DNA of 45,732 nucleotides from Oscillospiraceae bacterium (GTDB lineage: Bacteria > Bacillota > Clostridia > Oscillospirales > Ruminococcaceae), in assembly GCA_009777725.1 (NCBI GenBank), contig WRLG01000024.1:1-45732 (forward strand), read 5' to 3'. The notes under the pieces were generated by a model. That model did not search any database and was not told the origin of the DNA. It saw only the letters and a program-made list of their open reading frames with translations. The position numbers and the translations under genes are program-made. Shown in pieces: positions 32,862 through 40,468 of this stretch; positions within the stretch are counted from its first letter, which is position 1; each line of letters begins with the position of its first letter.

Positions 32862-33668
32862 ATGAAGCTTGACCGCCTGCTCGGTATACTGACCGTCCTG
32901 CTCCAAAAGGACAGCGCGACCGCGCCTGAATTAGCCGAAAAATTCGAGGTCTCCCGCCGCACTATCGGGCGGGATATTGACGCGCTTTGTATGGCAGGAA
33001 TCCCTGTTGTCGCCCGTCAAGGGAGCGGCGGCGGACTTTCGATTGCAGAAGGGTTTAAGCTGGACAAAAGTATTTTGACTACGGAAGCTTTGCTGTGCCT
33101 AACCGTCGGTTCAATTGAACTCAACCTCACTTCTTATCACAAGAAGCAATTGACAGAGAAAATCAAGTCAATTAATCGCGCGATTCTCAATAAGCATTTT
33201 ATTGAATTTGATTATTTTTACGACAAAGGCACGTGCCGCCGCCGTATTGAGCCTTATTTTGTTATTTTTCAATGGTCGTCTTGGTATGTTTTCGGGTTTT
33301 GTTTGGAGCGGCAGGATTTTCGGTTGTTCAAACTCCAGCGGTTATGGGATTTTCACTGTTGTGATGAGCGGTTTGAACCCCGGGAGATTCCGCCGGATAA
33401 GCGTGACTTTAACGCAACCTTTAAAGACGACATTAAACTTACCGCATTATTCGACCCGTCTGCAAAATATCAGCTTATTGAAAATTACGGGCTCAATTGC
33501 TTTACCGAAACGGACGAGGGCTTGCTCTTTAAGTTTGGGTTTACAAACCGGGATTATCTTGTAAGCTGGTTACTTAGCTTCGGCGGCAACGTCAAAGTCT
33601 TAGAACCCGATTATATAGCCGAAGATTTAAAAGCCGCCGCTGAAAAAATTTTAGAAAATTATAAATAA
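32862..33668 (+). CDS. WYL-domain (YafY-type) transcriptional regulator, shortened
   Basis: The 268-residue protein begins with a DeoR-type helix-turn-helix (TAPELAEKFEVSRRTIGRDI) and the wing GIPVVARQGSGGGLSIAEGF. The WYL domain follows: IEFDYFYDKGTCRRRIEPYF, then FQWSSWYVFGFCLERQDFRL. Compared with typical 300-residue relatives, roughly 30 residues between the HTH and WYL domains (around LCLTVGSIELNL) seem to be missing in frame. It may still bind DNA. It stands just upstream of the accessory operon, so it probably controls it. Confidence 0.8.
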   Translation: MKLDRLLGILTVLLQKDSATAPELAEKFEVSRRTIGRDIDALCMAGIPVVARQGSGGGLSIAEGFKLDKSILTTEALLCLTVGSIELNLTSYHKKQLTEKIKSINRAILNKHFIEFDYFYDKGTCRRRIEPYFVIFQWSSWYVFGFCLERQDFRLFKLQRLWDFHCCDERFEPREIPPDKRDFNATFKDDIKLTALFDPSAKYQLIENYGLNCFTETDEGLLFKFGFTNRDYLVSWLLSFGGNVKVLEPDYIAEDLKAAAEKILENYK

Positions 33669-33671
33669 ACA

Positions 33672-33705
33672 AGACATACTGTTGTCCTGTTTAACGTGAT
33701 ATAAT
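33672..33705 (+). promoter_or_regulatory. Promoter and palindromic operator of the accessory operon
   Basis: TATAAT is at 33700-33705. Upstream, GACATACTGTTGTC (33673-33686) is an interrupted palindrome with GACA and TGTC ends. It lies over the expected -35 position and fits a site for the neighbouring WYL regulator. Confidence 0.5.
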
Positions 33706-33737
33706 AGGTTGAGAACTCACGAAAGGAGGGCGGCTGA

Positions 33738-34238
33738 ATGCAGAAAAAGGCTTTGGTAATAATTGATATTCAAAATGACATAACTAAGAATTACAAGCAG
33801 ATTATCGGCAACATTAACAAGGCAGTTGATTGGGCGGTTGCTCATAATATTCATATTGTCTATATAAGGCATGAGAATTTATCAGCCGGCACGAGGACTT
33901 TTAAACCGGGGACTAAAGGGGCTGAATTGGTTTCGGATATGAAAATAGCCTCGGATAATATTTTTACAAAATCTAAGGGAAACGCTTTGAGCTGTCAGGA
34001 ATTTGCGGATTTTATTGTTGAAAATGAAGTGTGCGAATTTTACATAGCGGGAGCGGATGCTGTCGCTTGCGTTAAATCAACTTGCTACAATCTACGCAAA
34101 GCGAATTATGGCGTTACTGTTTTGCAGGATTGTATTACAAGTTATGACAAGAGCAAAATTGATGAAATGCTTCGTTATTATGAAAGCAAGGGCTGTGAAA
34201 TACTGTGTTTTGATACCTTGCGTGAAGTATGTCATTAA
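33738..34238 (+). CDS. Isochorismatase-family cysteine hydrolase
   Basis: The 166-residue protein has the family start ALVIIDIQNDI (catalytic Asp), the Lys in FTKSKGNALSCQEF and the nucleophilic Cys in GADAVACVKSTCYNLRKANY. Family members hydrolyse isochorismate, nicotinamide or other amides. The length is normal and the frame intact. A GAAAGGAGGG site precedes ATG 33738. It is first in the operon behind the WYL regulator, suggesting a detoxification role. Confidence 0.85.
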   Translation: MQKKALVIIDIQNDITKNYKQIIGNINKAVDWAVAHNIHIVYIRHENLSAGTRTFKPGTKGAELVSDMKIASDNIFTKSKGNALSCQEFADFIVENEVCEFYIAGADAVACVKSTCYNLRKANYGVTVLQDCITSYDKSKIDEMLRYYESKGCEILCFDTLREVCH

Positions 34239-34281
34239 TCGGTTCGGGATTTTTAAAAAAATTTGAGGGAGGATTAAAACC

Positions 34282-34800
34282 ATGCAAGAATACGCAAGTA
34301 AAGCCGCTTTGATTGATGAAATCAAAAAGACGGCAGGGTTATTCATAAAAGAGTTTGACGATGTAGCGGATGCCGACAAAGACCTCCGCTTTGACGGAGT
34401 TGACCGCACACCGGGGGAAATCATCGCATATCAACTCGGATGGATGGGGCTGATTCGCGGTTGGGATAAGGACGAGCTTTCCGGGAAAGAAGTCATTACG
34501 CCCGCACCGGGTTACAAATGGAATCAAATGGGCGAGCTTTATCAGGGGTTTTATGACAAATATAAGGACGAGCCGTTACCCCGATTAAAGGAATTATTTG
34601 TCACCGACCTTGATTCCTTTATTGATTGGCTTGGTGCATTCTCCGATGATGAATTGTTCAAACCCGGCGGCAGGAAATGGGCGGCATCCACACCATCAAA
34701 TTGGTCGCTCTGGAAATGGGTACACATCAACACAGTCGCGCCGTTCAAGTCGTTCCGAAGCAAAATCCGCAAGTGGAAAAAACTGCGCGCGGAGGTGTAA
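34282..34800 (+). CDS. ClbS/DfsB-family four-helix protein
   Basis: The 172-residue protein resembles the ClbS/DfsB (DinB-like) family. It has KAALIDEIKKTAGLFIKEFD, the metal-site-like GEIIAYQLGWMGLIRGWDKD, PGYKWNQMGELYQGFYDKY and WSLWKWVHINTVAPFKSFRS. ClbS itself protects against the genotoxin colibactin; the role of the wider family is mostly unknown. AGGGAGG precedes ATG 34282. It continues the accessory operon. Confidence 0.8.
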   Translation: MQEYASKAALIDEIKKTAGLFIKEFDDVADADKDLRFDGVDRTPGEIIAYQLGWMGLIRGWDKDELSGKEVITPAPGYKWNQMGELYQGFYDKYKDEPLPRLKELFVTDLDSFIDWLGAFSDDELFKPGGRKWAASTPSNWSLWKWVHINTVAPFKSFRSKIRKWKKLRAEV

Positions 34801-34805
34801 TAAAA

Positions 34806-35420
34806 ATGCCGATTGATTTTAAGAAAGAATACAAAGAGCTATATCAGCCCAAAACAACCCCCGCCGTCATTGACGTGCCGGAGATGGTATTTCTTATGGT
34901 TGACGGCAAGGGCAACCCGAATATCAGCGAAGAATATCAATCTGCCGTTGAGTTGCTTTACGGGCTTTCTTATACCATTAAAATGAAACATAAATCGGTT
35001 TTGGAGTATGTTGTTCCGCCCCTTGAGGGATTGTGGCGGTTAGCGGACGGCTCGGAAGAATGGTATAAGGACAAGGAAAAATATCGCTGGACTTCTATGA
35101 TACGCCAACCCGAATTTGTCACCGCTGAAATCTTGGACGAAGCAAAAGCCGCACTCAATCAGAAAAAACCGCACCTTGATACGAAGAGAGTGCGGTTTGA
35201 AAAGTTCACTGAGGGGCTTTGCGTTCAAGCAATGCACATTGGTTCTTACGATGACGAACCTCGCACAAACGCCGCAATCATGGAGTTTATTAATGCTCAT
35301 GGATATGTCAGCGACATAAGCGAAACCCGCCGCCACCATGAAATTTACCTGAACGACCCGCGAAAGATTGCGCCGGAGAAGTTGAAAACCGTAATCAGGC
35401 ATCCGATTAGAAGTCAATGA
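34806..35420 (+). CDS. GyrI-like small-molecule-binding domain protein
   Basis: The 204-residue protein from ATG 34806 has FKKEYKELYQPKTTPAVIDV, FLMVDGKGNPNISEEYQSAV, LWRLADGSEEWYKDKEKYRW and LCVQAMHIGSYDDEPRTNAA. The end, TRRHHEIYLNDPRKIAPEKL, is the full pattern of stand-alone GyrI-like proteins. These have the SHS2-type ligand-binding fold and may sequester or hydrolyse toxic compounds. Five bases separate it from the preceding gene. Confidence 0.85.
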   Translation: MPIDFKKEYKELYQPKTTPAVIDVPEMVFLMVDGKGNPNISEEYQSAVELLYGLSYTIKMKHKSVLEYVVPPLEGLWRLADGSEEWYKDKEKYRWTSMIRQPEFVTAEILDEAKAALNQKKPHLDTKRVRFEKFTEGLCVQAMHIGSYDDEPRTNAAIMEFINAHGYVSDISETRRHHEIYLNDPRKIAPEKLKTVIRHPIRSQ

Positions 35421-35434
35421 AAGGAGCACGCAAC

Positions 35435-35797
35435 ATGAAATATGAATGGTTAGAATCCTACGCGATGTCCAAAAAAGGCGCGTATAAAGAATGGAAACAA
35501 GAGTGGGAAGTCCACCGCTATATGCTCCGCGACAAGATGTTTATTATGCACGGGGGCGATAAAAGCGGCAAGGAAATTATCACGCTAAAGCTCGACCCGT
35601 TAGAGGGTGAATTTCTCCGCAAGCAGTACAAGGGCGATATTGTGCCGGGGTATTACATGAATAAGGAGCATTGGAATTCGGTTTATGTTGACGGCAATGT
35701 TCCTGACGACGTTCTGCGTGGTATGGCGGACAAGTCTTATGACTTGATTCTAAGCGGATTCAGTAAAAAAATTCAAAAAGAAATTTTGGGAGGGTAA
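35435..35797 (+). CDS. MmcQ/YjbR family protein (second copy)
   Basis: The 120-residue protein starts at ATG 35435, with AAAGGAGCAC upstream. KYEWLESYAMSKKGAYKEWK, ITLKLDPLEGEFLRKQYKGD, PGYYMNKEHWNSVYVDGNVP and MADKSYDLIL are the family's conserved blocks. It is a paralogue of the protein at 13822-14187 but clearly diverged. Confidence 0.85.
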   Translation: MKYEWLESYAMSKKGAYKEWKQEWEVHRYMLRDKMFIMHGGDKSGKEIITLKLDPLEGEFLRKQYKGDIVPGYYMNKEHWNSVYVDGNVPDDVLRGMADKSYDLILSGFSKKIQKEILGG

Positions 35798-35801
35798 CGA
35801 C

Positions 35802-36230
35802 ATGAGCGAAAAACTGAAAAAAGCAAGCGAAATCATCAAGGGAAGAACCGCATCGGGCGAGTACAAGAACCAATACTGTGTTCTCGCGCAGGAGGATTTG
35901 GACGGTCACTTGACCGCCGCTGTCATTACGCCGTCTACATCAGACGGAATACGGCAACTTACGTTCTGTTCCGGTATCGGAAGTAATTGGGCAAAACGTG
36001 CCGAGCGTGACAACCGTGCCGCCGTCTGCTTTTCGTCCGAGGAGTATAGCATTACTTTGAGGGGAAAACTTGAAATTTTAACCGATGATGCAAGCAAGCA
36101 AGAGAACTGGTATAGCAGCTTGGAGAACCACTTTTCCGGTGCAGACGACCCAAACTACTGCGTTTTGCGGTTCACAACCGAGAAATATAAGCTGTTTGTT
36201 GATTGGGAAGAAACAGAGGGTAGTTTGTAG
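35802..36230 (+). CDS. Pyridoxamine 5'-phosphate oxidase-like flavin-binding protein
   Basis: The 142-residue protein has the split-barrel pattern of the general-stress-protein-26 type: KASEIIKGRTASGEYKNQYC, LTAAVITPSTSDGIRQLTFC, NWAKRAERDNRAAVCFSSEE and ITLRGKLEILTDDASKQENW. It probably binds FMN or F420/heme and acts in redox stress, but catalysis is unproven. It starts five bases after the YjbR gene. Confidence 0.8.
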   Translation: MSEKLKKASEIIKGRTASGEYKNQYCVLAQEDLDGHLTAAVITPSTSDGIRQLTFCSGIGSNWAKRAERDNRAAVCFSSEEYSITLRGKLEILTDDASKQENWYSSLENHFSGADDPNYCVLRFTTEKYKLFVDWEETEGSL

Positions 36231-36483
36231 CACACAAATAACTCCGCAGTTAAGGTCAAGAAATACTCCGCCGTTTTAATGCAAAATGCTTGTGTTTCAA
36301 GGCGAGCCGTATGGAGAGGAAGATTTTGAGCAAGCCATCGGAACTTGCATGGAGCAAATTAACAAATACAATCCCGAAGTTTACGGCTATGAATACGCCG
36401 GCGAGCTTGCGCCGAAAATGCAGCTTGCGCCGATGGGCTGGCGTGGGTATATCGAAATGCGCCCGATAAGGGAGAAAGCGTAA
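36217..36483 (+). pseudogene. GyrI-like/AraC effector-binding domain, C-terminal remnant
   Basis: From ATG 36286, LVFQGEPYGEEDFEQAIGTC, MEQINKYNPEVYGYEYAGE and LAPMGWRGYIEMRPI are the last 65 residues of an effector-binding domain. The frame upstream is closed by TAA at 36277-36279, and a shifted frame gives VKKYSAVLMQ, which may belong to the same protein. The N-terminal part is gone. It is the end of the accessory operon. Confidence 0.55.
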
Positions 36484-36488
36484 AATAA

Positions 36489-36553
36489 AGAGCCTGTATT
36501 CAAAGAAAAGCACACCATAAAGTAAATGGTGTGCTTCTATGAATACAGGCTCT
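36489..36553. terminator. Two-tier inverted repeat, terminator on the - strand
   Basis: An outer perfect 14-bp stem (36489-36502 with 36540-36553) encloses an inner perfect 9-bp stem (36509-36517 with 36527-36535). On the - strand TTTATTTT follows, so it should end transcription of the SCP2 gene. It also separates convergent units. Confidence 0.75.
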
Positions 36554-36559
36554 AAAAAA

Positions 36560-37177
36560 TCATAGTAAGGCTTCTGTGAAAAGAACTACGTATTTTGCGG
36601 ACTCCCCGCCTTTGCCGTAAATCTCAACATCGCCCGAAGAAAGGGCATCGGTGAGCTTAACCTTGCCTTCCATAACCTCGGCGATTTTTCCTGCGGCTCC
36701 TTTAATCCAAATATCCGCTTCGTCGTATCTGTGCTTTTGGACTGAGGCTTTGCCGCTTTCAATCAAGATATAAAAATCTCTTTGAGAACCGCCCTCCATA
36801 ACCTCAAAGGTAGCGGCGATTTTATCTGAAATCTTAGCTACACTGTCCTTTTTAGCTTTAACGCTGGATTTAGCAACCGCAAACACATCATCATAACCTA
36901 TATTTTTTTCAACGGGTTTCTTCACCGACTTTTTCGCTACAGGTTTTTCCGCTACAGGCTTTTCCTCGGCGGTTTTTTCGGCAACGGGTTTTTTCACGAT
37001 GGGCTTTTCGGCAATCGGCTTTTTGACTGCGGGCTTTTCCGTTGCGGCGGGCATGATTTTTTTCTCAGCCGCTAAAACGGCGGGGGGGATGCTTGTCTTT
37101 TTCTCCGCTACTTTAGCAGTCGGCTTTGCGGCGGCAGAAGCGGTTTCGGCAGCAACAGCTTTTTTAACATTTGCCAT
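36560..37177 (-). CDS. SCP2 sterol-binding-domain protein with a Lys/Pro/Ala-rich arm
   Basis: The 205-residue protein has a long low-complexity N-terminal arm (residues 1-90) of repeats such as KPVAEKPVAKK and KKPIAEKPIVKK. A C-terminal SCP2 domain of about 110 residues follows (YDDVFAVAKSSVKAKKDSVA, RDFYILIESGKASVQ, MEGKVKLTDALSSGDVEIYG). SCP2 domains bind lipids. The arm resembles histone-H1-like tails and may bind nucleic acid or polyanions. TTAAGGAGGAAG precedes the ATG, and a consensus promoter lies upstream. No signal peptide is present. Confidence 0.75.
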   Translation of the reverse strand: MANVKKAVAAETASAAAKPTAKVAEKKTSIPPAVLAAEKKIMPAATEKPAVKKPIAEKPIVKKPVAEKTAEEKPVAEKPVAKKSVKKPVEKNIGYDDVFAVAKSSVKAKKDSVAKISDKIAATFEVMEGGSQRDFYILIESGKASVQKHRYDEADIWIKGAAGKIAEVMEGKVKLTDALSSGDVEIYGKGGESAKYVVLFTEALL

Positions 37178-37216
37178 TAGACTTCCTCCTTAAAAAATAA
37201 ATTCATTATGAAGATA

Positions 37217-37245
37217 ATTATACCCCTTTTCCCCTATATTGTCAA
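37217..37245 (-). promoter_or_regulatory. Consensus promoter of the SCP2-domain gene
   Basis: On the - strand TTGACA (37240-37245) and TATAAT (37217-37222) are 17 bases apart. Confidence 0.85.
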
Positions 37246-37320
37246 CATTTTACTGCAATATCTAAAAAAAAGACAAATTTTCAACAGCTTAATTAGGTAA
37301 ATTCAACAATAAAAAGGCAG

Positions 37321-37674
37321 TTAAGCTCTCGCCTTGAACATCAATGAAACCAGAAGCCCCGCTGTTACGGCAGTGGTGATTCCTGCGGCGGCGGCTGTCA
37401 ATCCGCCCGTGATAATGCCTATAAAGCCTTTTTCGTCAACGGCTGTTTTAACGCCCTCAACCAAAACATTGCCAAACCCTGTCAGCGGGACAAACGCGCC
37501 CGCGCCCGCAAAATCAACCAGCGGGCGATACCACCCCAGCGCGCCCAGCACAACGCCGGACACCACAAAGGTTACAAGAATACGCGCCGGAGTAAATTTA
37601 GTATAATCAATCAAAATCTGCCCCAAAGCGCAAAACGCCCCGCCGATAACAAAAGCCCAAAAATAATTTAACAT
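37321..37674 (-). CDS. spoVAE: Stage V sporulation protein AE
   Basis: From ATG 37674 (GGAGGTATT site) the protein has 117 residues, the usual SpoVAE length; the longer in-frame start at 37725 reads through a repeat and is rejected. It is hydrophobic, with YFWAFVIGGAFCALGQILID, TPARILVTFVVSGVVLGALG and a Gly/Ala-rich C-terminal membrane helix. It belongs to the SpoVA channel, which takes dipicolinic acid into the spore core and releases it on germination. It follows spoVAD on the same strand. Confidence 0.92.
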   Translation of the reverse strand: MLNYFWAFVIGGAFCALGQILIDYTKFTPARILVTFVVSGVVLGALGWYRPLVDFAGAGAFVPLTGFGNVLVEGVKTAVDEKGFIGIITGGLTAAAAGITTAVTAGLLVSLMFKARA

Positions 37675-37689
37675 ATAATACCTCCGTTT

Positions 37690-37750
37690 TTTTACAATTG
37701 ACAATTTACAATTGATAATTGACAATTAAGGATTTCGCCTTTAGGCGGAA
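37690..37750. repeat. AATTGT-rich intergenic repeat
   Basis: Several caattgacaat/acaattgataatt units lie with a GCC-ttta-GGC mini-hairpin between spoVAD and spoVAE. The patch resembles those at 22661-22715 and 38805-38870. Confidence 0.5.
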
Positions 37751-37751
37751 T

Positions 37752-38780
37752 TTAACTGTCTGAGAACCTGTCCGTGTTTGAAATAAAGACAGCATGTGAG
37801 ATGCCGGGGATGCTTTCGCCCTGCTGTGCTGATGTAGGTGACATCAGCGCGCCTGTAGCGCAAAACAGGATATTTTTCAGCTCGCCTGTTTTAAGCTTAT
37901 TGAGGAAATATCCGCACAGCACCGAGGCACTGCACCCGCAACCTGAGCCTCCTGCGTGGGTATCCTGCTTTTGCGGGTCGTAAAGCATAACGCCGCAGTC
38001 CTTGTGCTTCATGCTGATGTCGATATTTTCGCCTTTCAGTATGTCTATCAAGAGAGAGCTTCCTATTGTCCCCAAATCGCCTGTTACGATGGAATCAAAA
38101 TCGGCGGGGGTCATTGCAGTGTCGGTCAGGAAAGTTTTTATGACATAGGCGGCGGCGGGAGCCATTGCCGCGCCCATATTTGCCGCATCCGTAACGCCCA
38201 TATCGACAATCTTGCCAACTGTTACGCCCCGTATATAGGGTGCTGTATATTTAGGCGTGATTACCGCCGCGCCAGCCGCCGTTGCCGTCCATTGGGAGGT
38301 AGGCGTTCTGATTCCGCCGTAAGATAACGGGAATCGAAACTGCCGCTCTGCCGCCGCATAGTGAGATGAGGTCGCGGCGATAACATTGCCGCCCAACCCG
38401 CTGTCTGTCATAAGCGCGCCCAGAGCCAAGCCCTCGGACATAGTTGAGCAAGCTCCGTATATCCCGAAAACAGGTATATTCAGCTCGCGGATTCCGTAGG
38501 TCGTCCCTATACACTGGTTAAGCAAATCGCCCGCGAACATGTAGTCAACATCATCGGCTTTAAGCCCGCCTTTTTCAATCGCTTTATTTATAGTCCGCTT
38601 AATCAGCTCGCTCTCGGCTTTTTCCCATGTTTCCTGCCCGAAATAAGAATCCTCGCAAATCTCATCAAAGCAATAATTAATAGGACCCTCGCCCTCGGTT
38701 TTCCCCGCTATCCCCGCAAAGCTGTGAATTGTCGGCGGATTTTCCATTATAAAAGTGTTTCTGGCTATTTTTTTAGCCAT
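37752..38780 (-). CDS. spoVAD: Stage V sporulation protein AD
   Basis: The 342-residue protein has the thiolase-like fold of SpoVAD: IMENPPTIHSFAGIAGKTEG, DVDYMFAGDLLNQCIGTTYG, PVFGIYGACSTMSEGLALGA, FDSIVTGDLGTIGSSLLIDI and GGSGCGCSASVLCGYFLNKL. It binds dipicolinic acid at the spore inner membrane. A GGGGTGTTG site precedes the start. No spoVAC is found upstream; the 207-base gap to the next gene holds only an AT-rich repeat and a terminator. Confidence 0.95.
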   Translation of the reverse strand: MAKKIARNTFIMENPPTIHSFAGIAGKTEGEGPINYCFDEICEDSYFGQETWEKAESELIKRTINKAIEKGGLKADDVDYMFAGDLLNQCIGTTYGIRELNIPVFGIYGACSTMSEGLALGALMTDSGLGGNVIAATSSHYAAAERQFRFPLSYGGIRTPTSQWTATAAGAAVITPKYTAPYIRGVTVGKIVDMGVTDAANMGAAMAPAAAYVIKTFLTDTAMTPADFDSIVTGDLGTIGSSLLIDILKGENIDISMKHKDCGVMLYDPQKQDTHAGGSGCGCSASVLCGYFLNKLKTGELKNILFCATGALMSPTSAQQGESIPGISHAVFISNTDRFSDS

Positions 38781-38804
38781 TTAACAACACCCCTTTTTTA
38801 AATT

Positions 38805-38870
38805 AACAATTAACAGTTAACAATTGTAAATAATTGTCTGTTTAGGAGCTGTTAAGCTGTTAATTGTAAT
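38805..38870. repeat. AATTGT-rich repeat upstream of spoVAD
   Basis: Units like aattaacaattaacagttaacaat run through this patch, with the inverted pair aacagcttaacagctcc/ggagctgttaagctgtt in part. It belongs with the similar patches near thrC and spoVAE. Confidence 0.45.
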
Positions 38871-38952
38871 TTTACCCGCTATTGTGCTGAATATGTGTTT
38901 TTATAAATATTTTTAAAATTTATTTACATTCTCTAAGGGTATATCCAAAACT

Positions 38953-38982
38953 AAACGCGGCAAAATGCTTGCCGCGTTTTTG
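38953..38982 (-). terminator. Intrinsic terminator of the DUF5305-like gene
   Basis: AAACGCGGCAA and TTGCCGCGTTT are perfect complements (38953-38963 with 38969-38979). T-rich sequence follows in both directions. Confidence 0.8.
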
Positions 38983-38987
38983 CAGGA

Positions 38988-40394
38988 TTAAGTCAAATAC
39001 CCGCTTAATTCGCTTGGAATCGCGCCGCCGCTATCGCCGGATTTGTTATCGCCTTTATTGTCGCCGGATTTACTGTCGCCTCCATCATATCCAAGAACGT
39101 AGCTGTAAACATAACCTTCGGAAACCAAGCAGAATTTTGCACCGCTTCCGTCCTCGATACAAAAGATATGCTTGCTTAAATTGATTGCCATTTTCAGAAT
39201 ATCCTCGAATTGATTTACAGGCATGTTTTCATAGGCGGAAAGATTCATAGGCTTATCCAAAATGATGATTTCATCGGAATATTTGCGGAGTATGCGCTTC
39301 ACCTCGTACCGCTCTTTGCCCATTGTCTCGCGCGCCGTGTAGGTTATGGAGCGAATACACAAGCAAACACCCAAAAGATGAATCACAAACCATATCACGG
39401 CGAACACAGATGCGCCCGTGCCCGGCGGCTCATACGTATGAATCGGGATTGAAAGCTCAACCATCGATGTTCCGTTGCCGTTTACTTCAATGTTATATAC
39501 CTCCTTGGTTAGCGGTATATTAACCGTCCGCCGCAAGGTTTCGCTAATATCGCCCGTTTCGGAACGGATATGGTATGTAAACTCCAGTAAAATATTTGCC
39601 GCGAAAGGATAAACTCTGTCAGAGGCAGTGCTTGTTCTTTGCATCTGCGCGTTATGTTCCCTTACGAATCTTCTGTAAGTGTTAATATGCCGTTGAGGAT
39701 TAATCGTATAAAGTCCTCCCGGGTCTTCCGCTGCGTTTTTGCCGTTAAAATAAAGCTCATTGGTCGTTGCGCTTCCGCTTACCTCTTCAAGAGTGACCTT
39801 ATCTTCATGGATTAAAGGGTTAGTAGTTGCATCGCCGTTAGCTTGACTGCTTATAATAAAAGTTTCTGTTGCGGAATATGTATAATCTATGTCGGCGGTT
39901 TCGCTTAATTTCAGTAAAAAAGAATTTTCGACTTCTATGAAATCTGTGAAAGACATAAGGTAATGCGCTTCAACCGGGCGCGGACCTGCTTTCCCGAAAG
40001 ATGTGCTGTCAAGGTAATGAACCTTAAAAGAAGCATTGTTAAAGCCTTCAAATTCGACCGTATCGTCATGCGCGAAATAAGCGGCGGTGTTATATATAAT
40101 AAGTGCGATTACAATTAAAAGATTAAGCCCGCAGAAAACGAGGAAAAATAGCGTAAGCTTATCGGGAGCAGGCGTGAAATTGCCGCTTTGCGCTCCTCCC
40201 CCGCCGCGTGTTCTTCCCATTGGCTTGCCATACGAATACTTTCGCCGCATACTCAGAACGCCGTTTGCGATTTCATAATAAAGCGTAGCCGCCAAAACTG
40301 CCAAAACGCCCGGAACAAGCAATAATACATGCTTTTCCGCGTAATCTGAGATTAACTCAATTTTATTCTTTTTTCTTAATTTAAAATCAACCAT
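38988..40394 (-). CDS. DUF5305-like membrane protein
   Basis: The 468-residue protein has a membrane segment near residues 27-47 (VLLLVPGVLAVLAATLYYEI) and a second at about 80-105 (LTLFFLVFCGLNLLIVIALI). A large extracytoplasmic beta-rich domain follows, with TYHIRSETGDISETLRRTVN. A third membrane segment is near 330 (SVFAVIWFVIHLLGVCLCIR). A cytoplasmic tail ends in Asp/Lys/Gly/Ser repeats (GGDSKSGDNKGDNKSGD). The layout matches DUF5305 proteins, which often neighbour SipW-type signal peptidases. It lies 74 bases after the signal peptidase gene. The family's function is unknown. Confidence 0.65.
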   Translation of the reverse strand: MVDFKLRKKNKIELISDYAEKHVLLLVPGVLAVLAATLYYEIANGVLSMRRKYSYGKPMGRTRGGGGAQSGNFTPAPDKLTLFFLVFCGLNLLIVIALIIYNTAAYFAHDDTVEFEGFNNASFKVHYLDSTSFGKAGPRPVEAHYLMSFTDFIEVENSFLLKLSETADIDYTYSATETFIISSQANGDATTNPLIHEDKVTLEEVSGSATTNELYFNGKNAAEDPGGLYTINPQRHINTYRRFVREHNAQMQRTSTASDRVYPFAANILLEFTYHIRSETGDISETLRRTVNIPLTKEVYNIEVNGNGTSMVELSIPIHTYEPPGTGASVFAVIWFVIHLLGVCLCIRSITYTARETMGKERYEVKRILRKYSDEIIILDKPMNLSAYENMPVNQFEDILKMAINLSKHIFCIEDGSGAKFCLVSEGYVYSYVLGYDGGDSKSGDNKGDNKSGDSGGAIPSELSGYLT

Positions 40395-40468
40395 AAAATT
40401 TGCTCTTTTCCCAAATTATTTATTTAAACAAACGGTAAAAATTCCCGCTGAAAAACCTAAAACCATGC

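Noticed and set aside
38780-38987. Sporulation sigma-G type promoter before spoVAD
   Set aside because: A CATATTC-like box is present, but no matching -35 at the right distance; too weak to report.
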